NCBI GenBank assembly: GCA_045590395.1
Contig: JAZNQX010000042.1
Span: 1 to 11,245, forward strand
Direction: 5' to 3'
Source: SIG607 sp045590395
GTDB lineage: Bacteria > Bacillota > Clostridia > Oscillospirales > Acutalibacteraceae
Length of the DNA: 11,245 nt
Both the position numbers and the translations under genes were made by a program. Under the pieces are notes generated by a model, which was not told where the DNA came from, made no database searches, and was given only the letters and a program-made list of their open reading frames with translations. Positions within the stretch are counted from its first letter, which is position 1; every line of letters begins with the position of its first letter. This document shows positions 1 through 6,194 of the stretch, piece by piece.

Positions 1-326
1 CCGTTTGCAACAGCAGTAACGGTAAGACCTGTACCTGCAATAGCAACAGTCATATCGGTAAAGCCGGGGTTTTCGGTAATAACCAGGTCAACAGTAACGC
101 TTTTTCCCTGATATGCAGTTGTGTTTTCTATTTTAACGGTAGGATATCCGAAAATGTCACCTGCGCCCAGTTCTCCGTCATCAACCTCTCCGCCGAGAGA
201 GCCAGAGCCTAAAATCTGTTCAGTATTAAGATTTGCATCATCTTCACCCTCAACTGCGGCAAAAGCATTGACGCCAAGAGTTAAAAGCATAAGTACGCTA
301 AGTAATATACAAGCCAACTTTTTCAT
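1..326 (-). CDS. Secreted protein with cohesin-like domain (N-terminal part, cut by window edge)
   Basis: The start ATG is at 326, preceded by a strong ribosome binding site (AGGAAGGTG, 334-342) and a near-consensus promoter; 108 codons are visible. Residues 1-24 form a typical signal peptide: a KK start, a hydrophobic core, then an AFAA cleavage region. Residues 25-60 are acidic and Gly-rich and look like a linker. From about residue 62 the sequence runs VKIENTTAYQGKSVTVDLVI and then ENPGF. This matches the opening strands of both cohesin-like domains in the protein at 4346-6118 (A-x-x-G-x-(S/D/E), alternating hydrophobics, then N-x-GF). I infer an exported surface or extracellular protein with a cohesin-like or related beta-sandwich domain. 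The C-terminus is outside the window, so dockerin, sortase or other anchoring modules cannot be judged. Confidence 0.8.
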   Translation of the reverse strand, partial: MKKLACILLSVLMLLTLGVNAFAAVEGEDDANLNTEQILGSGSLGGEVDDGELGAGDIFGYPTVKIENTTAYQGKSVTVDLVITENPGFTDMTVAIAGTGLTVTAVAN

Positions 327-357
327 ATAAAAACACCTTCCTATAGTAACTGTTTAG

Positions 358-386
358 AGTTTACCACAAATATCAAGGTTTGTCAA
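358..386 (-). promoter_or_regulatory. Promoter of the secreted protein gene
   Basis: On the minus strand a perfect -35 TTGACA (381-386) is followed after 17 bases by -10 TAAACT (358-363). Transcription would start near 351, giving a short leader of about 25 bases that contains the ribosome binding site. The pattern is that of a housekeeping sigma-A promoter. Confidence 0.75.
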
Positions 387-412
387 TTAAACTTTTAGCA
401 CTTTTGCATAAT

Positions 413-453
413 TTTTTTAAAAAATAAAGAGCGGTGAATTTTCACCGCTCTTT
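413..453 (-). terminator. Intrinsic terminator after the polysaccharide operon
   Basis: The arms 426-438 and 441-453 are perfectly complementary (AAAGAGCGGTGAA and its reverse complement), with a core of agcggtga/tcaccgct. In the minus direction the hairpin is followed by a U-rich run (419-425). It begins 3 bases after the nucleotidyltransferase stop codon and insulates the secreted protein gene that follows. Confidence 0.85.
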
Positions 454-455
454 AA

Positions 456-1337
456 TTAAAGTCCGTTATAAAGTCCCTTATCCATAAGGTCTGCAATAGC
501 GCTTACTACCGCGTCCTTATCCTCTTTATATGTAACGCCGTACCACTTATCCTCTGCTACCAAAACAGCGACCTGCTTTTCACCGCTTTTAATAAGGGTG
601 TCAACAACGCTGGGCAGGAAATATTCGGATTTAGGAACATTTATCTGTTCATTTAAGAACTCATTAAATCCGTCCTTTAAATAGCCGAATATATCGGTGG
701 TAAATCCCCACATATTCATTGAAACAACGGTATCGGGGGACATCTGTATCCAGTTTTCGCCGTCAAGGGTATATCTGCACTCTGCATCAATTTTTGTGGT
801 TTCAACTATATCGGTAAGAAGTCCGTTCTCGGCGGTACAAACGCCACGGGAAACGGTACCGTTTTCGGTAAGGGTATTGGCAAGTCTGAATCCTACCATA
901 GCATAACGGCCGTCCTGCTTTTTAAGGTAATCATACATCTTTTTAAAGGCGGTTTTGCCGTAATAGTCGTCAGCGTTTACTACCGCAAAGGCGGTGTCAA
1001 CAACATCCTTACAGCAAAGAATGGCGTGGCCTGTTCCCCAAGGCTTGCTTCTGTCAGCCGGTACAGAGTATCCTTCGGGCAGAGCGTCTATTTCCTGAAA
1101 AACATAGTCAACCTTTACCTTTTTTGCTATTCTGTCGCCAACAAGACGCTTAAAATCTTCCTCTATTTCGTGTTTTATAACGAAAACAACCTTATTAAAA
1201 CCTGCCTCAATAGCATCGTATACCGAAAAGTCCAGTATAACCTCGCCGTTTTTACCAATAGGCTCAAGCTGTTTAAGACCGCCGAAACGACTGCCCATAC
1301 CTGCCGCCATTACTACCAGTGTTGCATCAAAATTCAT
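456..1337 (-). CDS. Sugar nucleotidyltransferase (NTP_transferase family)
   Basis: This 293-residue protein belongs to the NDP-sugar pyrophosphorylase family, which joins a sugar-1-phosphate to an NTP to give a nucleotide sugar. The N-terminal nucleotide-binding signature is at residues 11-24 (AAGMGSRFGG, then LKQL). The substrate-side KPWGTGHA is at 99-106 and the metal-binding region NADDYYG at 121-127, so the Rossmann-like catalytic core appears intact. There is no C-terminal left-handed beta-helix of the GlmU or GlgC type. The start ATG overlaps the upstream sugar transferase stop by 4 bases (ATGA) and has a GGAAG-type ribosome binding site, so the two genes are coupled. The sugar and nucleotide cannot be told from sequence; glucose-1-phosphate or a related sugar with UTP or dTTP is plausible. 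I therefore give no gene symbol. Confidence 0.88.
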   Translation of the reverse strand: MNFDATLVVMAAGMGSRFGGLKQLEPIGKNGEVILDFSVYDAIEAGFNKVVFVIKHEIEEDFKRLVGDRIAKKVKVDYVFQEIDALPEGYSVPADRSKPWGTGHAILCCKDVVDTAFAVVNADDYYGKTAFKKMYDYLKKQDGRYAMVGFRLANTLTENGTVSRGVCTAENGLLTDIVETTKIDAECRYTLDGENWIQMSPDTVVSMNMWGFTTDIFGYLKDGFNEFLNEQINVPKSEYFLPSVVDTLIKSGEKQVAVLVAEDKWYGVTYKEDKDAVVSAIADLMDKGLYNGL

Positions 1338-2710
1338 TCTTTTTCTTCCTTTCTCTCGCTTGCTTTAAGGTGAGCGTTGGCCTTTGCATCAAAGCCCTCG
1401 GTGCTCTCCTTCATAAACAGTATTTTTATTGTCATAAGAATAAGCTTGAAATCAAGGAAAATTGAATACTGTTCAATATAAATAAGGTCCATTTTCAGCT
1501 TGTCCTCAGGACTTGTGTTATATTTACCGTAAATCTGCGCATATCCTGTAAGGCCGCCTTTTACACGGTGTCTTAAATTAAAGTCGGGATATTTTTCGGT
1601 ATATTCGTAAACGTTTTCAACTCGCTCGGGTCTGGGGCCCACAAGGGACATATCGCCAAAGAGAATATTGAAAAACTGGGGTAATTCGTCGATTCTGAAG
1701 GGGCGGATAATTTTGCCTACGGGAGTGATTCTGTCATCGTCGTTTTCCGCTTTTTTGGCACCGTCCTTATCGGCATCAACTATCATTGAGCGGAATTTTA
1801 AAACATTGAATATCTTTCCGTCCTTTGTTACGCGGTTCTGCTTAAAGAAAACAGGGCCTTTATCGTAAAGCTTTATGGCGGCGGCAACAACCAGCATAAT
1901 AGGCGAGGTTATAACAATGCCCACCACCGATACAAAGATATCCATAGCTCTTTTTACAAATTCCTGCTCAAGACGGAGTCCTCGGTTTTTGCACATCATA
2001 ATAGGTGTGTCAAAAATCTGTATCTGGTCGGAGTTTCTTATAATTACATCGTCGCTTGAGGGAAGCACATAGGTACGCTTGCTTTTTGCATAGCAGTAGC
2101 GAAGCAGTTCTGCCTTTTTGCCCTTTTCAACGTCGCAAAGCAACACCGCTTCGTAGTCGTTAATAAGTTCTTTTATTTCCTCAACAGTCCTTCTGTTTAC
2201 CGAAACACCCTTTTCAATATTAAAGCGGTCGGGTATTTTTGAAACCTTACGGATAATGGCCGTACCCTCTTCGTCGTCGGCAAAAATCGCCAACATTCTT
2301 CTTGCAGGGTATAAGCGGAAATAAATGGTGTTGGCGCAGGTTACACAAATTGAAGCCACGATTATCTGATAAACAAAGCCTAAAACATACGGAGCAAGGC
2401 TTACCATTTCACGCGCAAGCAGACAAAGTTCAAAATAAAGTATGATATTGGAGAATATAGCCGCAAGGCAAAAGCTATACACAACCTCATGCAAACGGTT
2501 AACACCTATTTTAAAGGCGCCGTAAAGCTCGGCAAACAAGGTAAGCGTTAAAATATAAGAGCCTATAACTATATAGTTACTGCCCACAGAATACGCTAAA
2601 TCCTTATAGCCGTTATACAGCATATTCACAAAGCCCAGCGTCATAGCCGCAACTATGCCGACCTTTATTAAAAACATTATGGTCTTGCGAAATTTCATTA
2701 ATAATTTCAT
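1334..2710 (-). CDS. Polyprenyl-phosphate glycosyl-1-phosphate transferase (initiating sugar transferase)
   Basis: This 458-residue membrane enzyme is of the bacterial sugar transferase family (WbaP/WcaJ type), which moves a sugar-1-phosphate from a nucleotide sugar to undecaprenyl phosphate, the first step of exopolysaccharide, capsule or glycan assembly. Four N-terminal membrane segments lie at about residues 10-130, followed by a cytosolic regulatory CoA-binding-like region (about 138-240). A membrane or re-entrant helix follows at 257-281, then the catalytic domain with FNVLKFRSM (301-309), the catalytic RIDELPQFFN (D341, E342) and SLVGPRPE (355-362). All hallmark residues are present. 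I chose ATG at 2710: GAGAGGT (2717-2723) lies 6 bases upstream, while the in-frame TTG at 2713 is only 3 bases from it. It is first in a two-gene operon with the nucleotidyltransferase and is driven by the promoter at 2776-2803. Confidence 0.93.
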   Translation of the reverse strand: MKLLMKFRKTIMFLIKVGIVAAMTLGFVNMLYNGYKDLAYSVGSNYIVIGSYILTLTLFAELYGAFKIGVNRLHEVVYSFCLAAIFSNIILYFELCLLAREMVSLAPYVLGFVYQIIVASICVTCANTIYFRLYPARRMLAIFADDEEGTAIIRKVSKIPDRFNIEKGVSVNRRTVEEIKELINDYEAVLLCDVEKGKKAELLRYCYAKSKRTYVLPSSDDVIIRNSDQIQIFDTPIMMCKNRGLRLEQEFVKRAMDIFVSVVGIVITSPIMLVVAAAIKLYDKGPVFFKQNRVTKDGKIFNVLKFRSMIVDADKDGAKKAENDDDRITPVGKIIRPFRIDELPQFFNILFGDMSLVGPRPERVENVYEYTEKYPDFNLRHRVKGGLTGYAQIYGKYNTSPEDKLKMDLIYIEQYSIFLDFKLILMTIKILFMKESTEGFDAKANAHLKASERKEEKE

Positions 2711-2775
2711 CAAATTACCTCTCGTTTCGACAGATAAGTTTTTGTAAAGAAAAAAGAGTGTTTCTTATATATATT

Positions 2776-2787
2776 AGTATATATACT
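2776..2787 (+). promoter_or_regulatory. Possible -10 of the divergent plus-strand gene, in a palindrome
   Basis: AGTATATATACT is a perfect 12-base palindrome. Its right half reads TATACT on the plus strand (2782-2787), about 35 bases before the ATG at 2822. No good plus-strand -35 lies 16-18 bases upstream (the candidate is TGTTTC at 2759-2764), so this promoter is weakly supported. An alternative is TTGTAA (2742-2747), an 18-base gap, then TATATA (2766-2771). Confidence 0.35.
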
Positions 2788-2803
2788 TCCCCGATTTTGT
2801 CAA
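2776..2803 (-). promoter_or_regulatory. Promoter of the polysaccharide operon
   Basis: On the minus strand a perfect TTGACA (2798-2803) is followed after 16 bases by TATACT (2776-2781). The leader to the ATG at 2710 is about 60 bases. The -10 lies in a 12-base AT palindrome that also gives a -10-like hexamer for the divergent plus-strand gene. Confidence 0.7.
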
Positions 2804-2821
2804 GAGAAGGTTGGTTTTATA

Positions 2822-3406
2822 ATGCTTTGCTTACTTGTTAAAAAACACCTTAAAAGGCGCAAAATAACGGAAAAACGGCGCCCTTTTAAAAACAATACCG
2901 CACTTTTTAAGCAATACGATACTGCTTTTGGTGAAATTACGGTATATACCCTTTATTCTCATAAGGGTATGGAAAAGGCGGAGAAAAAGCTAAGACGGGC
3001 TGTCCCCTTTCCCCTTTACACCTGCCACAGCCAAAAGGACAGCGAATACAGAAAAAAAGCGGTAATAAAATCGGCTATAAATCTTTTAAAAAAAAGCAGG
3101 GGCAAAACGGTGTATTTTGCCCTTTCAAAGCCCGATATAAAAGAGCTTATCGCCCTTTGCTCACTGTCAGACAGGTTGTATATTCCCTTTTCTTTAAGCC
3201 AAGAGGAAGAAGACGAAATATACCGCCTTTGCGGTGCCTTGCCCATATACGCAAACTCCCCCGTAGCCTGCGACATTCACCTTGACGAAAACTATCCCTT
3301 TAAGGTCAGTCTGCCCGAAAATTTACGGTGTATTTGCCCCGAGGAGTTTTCACACGAACTTTTTGCAAGTCTTTTATACAGAGAAAACGGCAGATTTTTA
3401 CTTTAA
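2822..3406 (+). CDS. Hypothetical protein, 194 residues, unrecognised
   Basis: I do not recognise this family. It is the only plus-strand gene. GAGAAGG (2804-2810) lies 11 bases before the ATG, and the reading frame ends inside a strong hairpin terminator; both support a real gene. The protein appears cytosolic, with no signal peptide or membrane helix. Residues 7-23 are strongly basic (many K and R), residues 51-95 are again basic and probably helical, and residues 97-150 alternate hydrophobic strands with helices (VYFALSKPDIKELIALCSL, then an acidic EEEDEIYRLCG at about 128-138). There are five to six scattered Cys residues (C3, C68, C113, C137, C150, C170, C172) but no CxxC zinc knuckle. 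It is divergent from the polysaccharide operon and convergent with mrp, so neighbours give no firm hint of function. The competing minus-strand frame at 3016-3276 is shorter and lacks a ribosome binding site context. Confidence 0.7.
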   Translation: MLCLLVKKHLKRRKITEKRRPFKNNTALFKQYDTAFGEITVYTLYSHKGMEKAEKKLRRAVPFPLYTCHSQKDSEYRKKAVIKSAINLLKKSRGKTVYFALSKPDIKELIALCSLSDRLYIPFSLSQEEEDEIYRLCGALPIYANSPVACDIHLDENYPFKVSLPENLRCICPEEFSHELFASLLYRENGRFLL

Positions 3407-3417
3407 TCTGCCGTTTT
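3384..3417. terminator. Bidirectional terminator between convergent genes
   Basis: The arms 3384-3396 and 3405-3417 are perfectly complementary over 13 pairs (AAAACGGCAGATT), with an 8-base loop. The left arm encodes the last residues of the plus-strand gene and the stop TAA (3404-3406) lies at the loop/right-arm border. On each strand the stem ends in a U run (TTTT). It can therefore stop transcripts of both the plus-strand gene and mrp, whose stop codon is at 3420. Confidence 0.8.
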
Positions 3418-3419
3418 GC

Positions 3420-4241
3420 TTATATTTTTTCAAGAACCTCCACTGCTTTTTCAAGAGTAGCAGTTTCTGCATTTTCAATACAGCCGTTATCCACCATTAC
3501 TGCAAGGTCGGGGTTTATGGGCATTTCGGCAAGAAGAGGTACAGATAGTTCCTCTGCAATGCTCTGAGATTTACCCTCACCGAAAAGGCGGATTTTCTTT
3601 TTACAGTCGGGGCACTCTATATAGCTCATATTTTCAACTATTCCCAGCACGGGAATGTTCATAAGCTCTGCCATTTTATACGCCTTTTTAACTATCATTG
3701 AAACAAGGTCCTGCGGAGAGGTTACAATAATTATTCCACTGAGAGGAAGGCTTTGGAAGACGGTAAGCGGTACGTCGCCCGTTCCGGGAGGACAGTCAAC
3801 AAACATATAATCAACATCGTTCCATATAACATCGCTCCAGAACTGCTTTACCGCCCCTGCAATAACGGGACCGCGCCACACAACAGGCGCATTACTGTCC
3901 TCAAGCAGAAGATTTATGGACATAAGCTTTATACCCTTTTTGGTTACGGCAGGAAAAATCCCCAGTTCATTTCCCTCTGCTCTCTCATTTATACCAAAAG
4001 CCTTAGGAATAGAGGGGCCTGTAATATCGGCATCAAGAATTGCTACCTCTTTGCCTTTATTTTTCATAGCAACGGCAAGTAATGATGTCACCATAGATTT
4101 ACCTACGCCGCCCTTACCGCTTACAACGCCAATAACCTTTTTTATATTATTAAGCTGGTTTGTCGGCTCAATAAGACTTTCTTTTTCTCTTGAGGAGCAG
4201 TTCTGCGAACAGGTACTGCAGTTATGTGTGCATTCTGACAT
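3420..4241 (-). CDS. mrp: Mrp/NBP35-family P-loop ATPase, Fe-S cluster carrier
   Basis: This 273-residue ATPase belongs to the Mrp/ApbC/Nbp35 family, cytosolic proteins that bind and pass on Fe-S clusters. The deviant Walker A GKGGVGKS is at residues 42-49. The switch I-like DADITGPSIPK is at 70-80 and the Walker B region FVDCPPGTGD at 147-156. The conserved C-terminal CPDC (C210, C213), which holds a bridging cluster at the dimer interface, is present. The N-terminal tail has an extra Cys cluster (C4, C8, C11, C15), common in clostridial members and similar in concept to Nbp35. The MIP18/DUF59 domain found in many bacterial Mrp proteins is absent. AAGGTGA (4246-4252) precedes the ATG. The gene has its own promoter (4276-4304) and ends at the shared terminator, so it looks monocistronic. 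Confidence 0.93.
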   Translation of the reverse strand: MSECTHNCSTCSQNCSSREKESLIEPTNQLNNIKKVIGVVSGKGGVGKSMVTSLLAVAMKNKGKEVAILDADITGPSIPKAFGINERAEGNELGIFPAVTKKGIKLMSINLLLEDSNAPVVWRGPVIAGAVKQFWSDVIWNDVDYMFVDCPPGTGDVPLTVFQSLPLSGIIIVTSPQDLVSMIVKKAYKMAELMNIPVLGIVENMSYIECPDCKKKIRLFGEGKSQSIAEELSVPLLAEMPINPDLAVMVDNGCIENAETATLEKAVEVLEKI

Positions 4242-4275
4242 TCTATCACCTTATTTAAAATTAATATGCTATATT

Positions 4276-4304
4276 ATTTTATTACATTTAACCTATTTAT
4301 GCAA
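4276..4304 (-). promoter_or_regulatory. Promoter of mrp
   Basis: Minus-strand TTGCAT (4299-4304), a 17-base spacer, then TAAAAT (4276-4281). The site lies just after the terminator of the dockerin gene and about 35 bases before the mrp start, with the ribosome binding site between them. Confidence 0.6.
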
Positions 4305-4307
4305 GAA

Positions 4308-4343
4308 CAAAAAAAATATCCGCGCAATTTTGCGCGGATATTT
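4308..4343 (-). terminator. Intrinsic terminator of the dockerin protein gene
   Basis: The arms 4314-4326 and 4331-4343 form a 13-pair stem with a GC-rich centre (TCCGCGCA) and a 4-base loop. In the minus direction it is followed by a run of eight U (4309-4316, partly in the stem). It starts 3 bases after the stop codon at 4346. Confidence 0.88.
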
Positions 4344-4345
4344 AA

Positions 4346-6118
4346 TTATTCAAGGGTTATACTGCCTGCCAGATAAAGCTTTAAGAGAGCAAGGTCAACG
4401 GTATCGACCTTTCCGTTCACATCAATGTCTGCGCCCTCGTTTACTGTATCCACAGCACCTACAAGATAAAGCTTCATTTTTGCAAGGTCGGTGGTATCCA
4501 CCTTTTTATCGCCGTCTGTATCACCCAGCATACTGCTTCTGACCGTTACATTAACATCTTCGAAATTAAAGAAAACTCGGTCGCCGTTTTTATCGGCAAA
4601 GTCATTGTTTGGGTCGTAATAAATATCTATAACACCGCTTACGGCATTTTCTTTTACGGTAAACTCAAGATAGAAAAGAGTGCCGTTTTTACGAACCTCG
4701 GTGTCATTCATACAAATAAGCACATTTATTTTGCCGTTCTCAACCTCTAGTGTACCCACAGTTATATCCTGTGTTACATCACCTGCTGTTACAGAAACAA
4801 AATCAAGACTGTTTACATCATAGCCTACCCGTACAATACCGTAAGAAAAACCGCTGTTTTGCTCAATTATAACAGGGATTTTTATGGTATCGCCTTTATA
4901 TGCGATAACATCTTTTTCGGCGCGGATAACACCCTCAGCCTTATCAAAAATAACGCTTTCGGTTACCTCACCGCAAACTATACAGCGGTATTCACCTACG
5001 CCCTCACTCTCAGAGGTTGGGGCTGTAACAACAAAAAGTCTTGTATTTTCGTGCGTAAGTTTAGGTATCGGAGTAGAGGACAAAACCTCGGGACAGTTTT
5101 GACAAACTGTAGCCAAAACACCCTCTTCAGAACAGGTCGGTTCCTTTAAAACCTTTTCCTCTCCTGCAATATGTGAAAGTTTTGCTATAGACTGTGACTC
5201 GCCCTTTTCGCCGCCGCAGATAATACACATATATGTGCGTATTCCTTCCTCATAACAGGTGGGAGCTTTTTCTACTGCCCAGCCCATACTGTGACCAATA
5301 GCAGAGGTCACGCGGGCTTCTATTACCGTGTCACATCTGTCGCAGAAAAGCGCTTCAACACCGCCGTTCACACAATCGGCAGGTCTGTAAACAGCCCATT
5401 CACCGCTTGTGTTTGTATGACCGAGAGCGGCTATGGTCACATTATCTCGGTAGCCGCAGATGGTACAGGTTCTGTATTTAAGGCCCGTACTCTCACAGCC
5501 TGCTTCCTTGAGTACAATATAGGTGCCTGAATATGTATGGTTACACTGCAATGTAATTTTACCGTCGGTATAACCGTCATTTAAAATATTACCCTTATAA
5601 TTAAAAATATATGACGAACTCTTAAAAGCAACAGTATATACACCCGAAGCATTCTTGGTAGTAAAATTAAGCTTTGCTATTTCACCAAGAGCAGTATAGT
5701 CAAGAGGCATATCCTCTTCATCCAGGTCAGTATTGGAAATATACAGTGTAACATAGCCGTTACTGTCCGTATAGCTTACATCTAAAGAACTTGTAACACC
5801 GGTAAGCTTTAAGGCGACAACGTCATAGGTTATGTGCAATTCCATATGGGAAAAGCCTTCATTTTTTTTAAGGGTTAAAGGAAGGGCTACCTCTCCGCCC
5901 TGAGAAGCAGATACACTGCCCAGTTCAAGACTTATTTTTTCTTCAAAAATAGTTCCTGCGTCTATTACGTTATCGTCAACTTTGCGCGTAGGAAACAGAG
6001 TTTCCAATATATCATCATGCACAGCATCATCAACGCCTGTCGTAATTGCTGAAACAGGCGATATGTTCGAAACAAATAAAATACTAATGCAAAGAATAAA
6101 GGCGAATATTTTTCTCAT
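4346..6118 (-). CDS. Exported protein with two cohesin-like domains, Cys/His repeats and a type I dockerin
   Basis: I chose ATG at 6118 (590 residues). The in-frame ATG at 6157 lies inside the -10 box and could not be in the mRNA. From 6118 the protein starts with a signal peptide (MRKIFAF, hydrophobic core, cleavage near PVSA at 20-24). A cohesin-like domain follows at about 62-192, then five Cys/His units (192-395), a second cohesin-like domain (396-527) and a type I dockerin (530-590). The dockerin has two calcium-binding F-hands, DTDGDKKVDTTD and DIDVNGKVDTVD, each followed by a (M/L)KLYL-(V/A)G helix. Dockerins normally bind cohesins in extracellular complexes, so this may be a scaffold or adaptor at the cell surface. 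No catalytic domain, SLH repeats or sortase motif is seen. Assignment of the beta domains to the cohesin/CBM-type fold rests on pattern only. The gene is monocistronic, with its own promoter and terminator. Confidence 0.88.
   Translation of the reverse strand: MRKIFAFILCISILFVSNISPVSAITTGVDDAVHDDILETLFPTRKVDDNVIDAGTIFEEKISLELGSVSASQGGEVALPLTLKKNEGFSHMELHITYDVVALKLTGVTSSLDVSYTDSNGYVTLYISNTDLDEEDMPLDYTALGEIAKLNFTTKNASGVYTVAFKSSSYIFNYKGNILNDGYTDGKITLQCNHTYSGTYIVLKEAGCESTGLKYRTCTICGYRDNVTIAALGHTNTSGEWAVYRPADCVNGGVEALFCDRCDTVIEARVTSAIGHSMGWAVEKAPTCYEEGIRTYMCIICGGEKGESQSIAKLSHIAGEEKVLKEPTCSEEGVLATVCQNCPEVLSSTPIPKLTHENTRLFVVTAPTSESEGVGEYRCIVCGEVTESVIFDKAEGVIRAEKDVIAYKGDTIKIPVIIEQNSGFSYGIVRVGYDVNSLDFVSVTAGDVTQDITVGTLEVENGKINVLICMNDTEVRKNGTLFYLEFTVKENAVSGVIDIYYDPNNDFADKNGDRVFFNFEDVNVTVRSSMLGDTDGDKKVDTTDLAKMKLYLVGAVDTVNEGADIDVNGKVDTVDLALLKLYLAGSITLE
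4349..4531 (-). other. Type I dockerin domain
   Basis: The last 61 residues of the exported protein hold a duplicated calcium-binding loop-helix. In loop 1 the ligands are D, D, D and D in the pattern DxDxDxxxDxxD. In loop 2 they are D, D, N, D and D. Both halves end in a KLYL-x-G helix. The duplication and all ligand positions are intact, so the domain should fold and bind calcium. Confidence 0.9.
4934..5545 (-). repeat. Five tandem Cys/His protein repeats of about 40 residues
   Basis: Residues 192-395 of the exported protein hold five units with the pattern H-x(11-14)-C-x(4)-G-x(4)-C-x(2)-C. The CxxC pairs are at 218/221, 259/262, 298/301, 339/342 and 379/382, about 40 residues apart. The earlier Cys falls 10 residues before each CxxC (208, 249, 288, 329); in the fifth unit it is replaced by Ser (369). 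The His residues are at 194, 234, 276, 316 and 356. DNA identity between units is low, so this is an old duplication. Confidence 0.8.
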
Positions 6119-6155
6119 TTCAAGGAATTCTCTTTCGTCATATTTAATCACTTGC

Positions 6156-6184
6156 ATTGTACCATTTTTTGCACTTTAAGTCAA
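6156..6184 (-). promoter_or_regulatory. Promoter of the dockerin protein gene
   Basis: Minus-strand TTGACT (6179-6184), a 17-base spacer, then TACAAT (6156-6161). The start point would be near 6149. The -35 lies just after the stop codon of the S1-domain gene at 6195. No hairpin is visible between the two genes, so readthrough is possible. Confidence 0.72.
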
Positions 6185-6194
6185 CAAAAATGAT

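Noticed and set aside
1026..1373. 115-residue plus-strand open frame
   Set aside because: It is antisense to the nucleotidyltransferase and sugar transferase, both clearly conserved, and has no ribosome binding site.
3916..4542. 208-residue plus-strand open frame
   Set aside because: It runs antisense to mrp and to the dockerin coding end, spans two terminators and promoters, and has no recognisable domain.
4346..6157. Start of the dockerin protein at ATG 6157
   Set aside because: The codon lies inside the promoter -10 box, and the added residues are charged and precede the real signal peptide.
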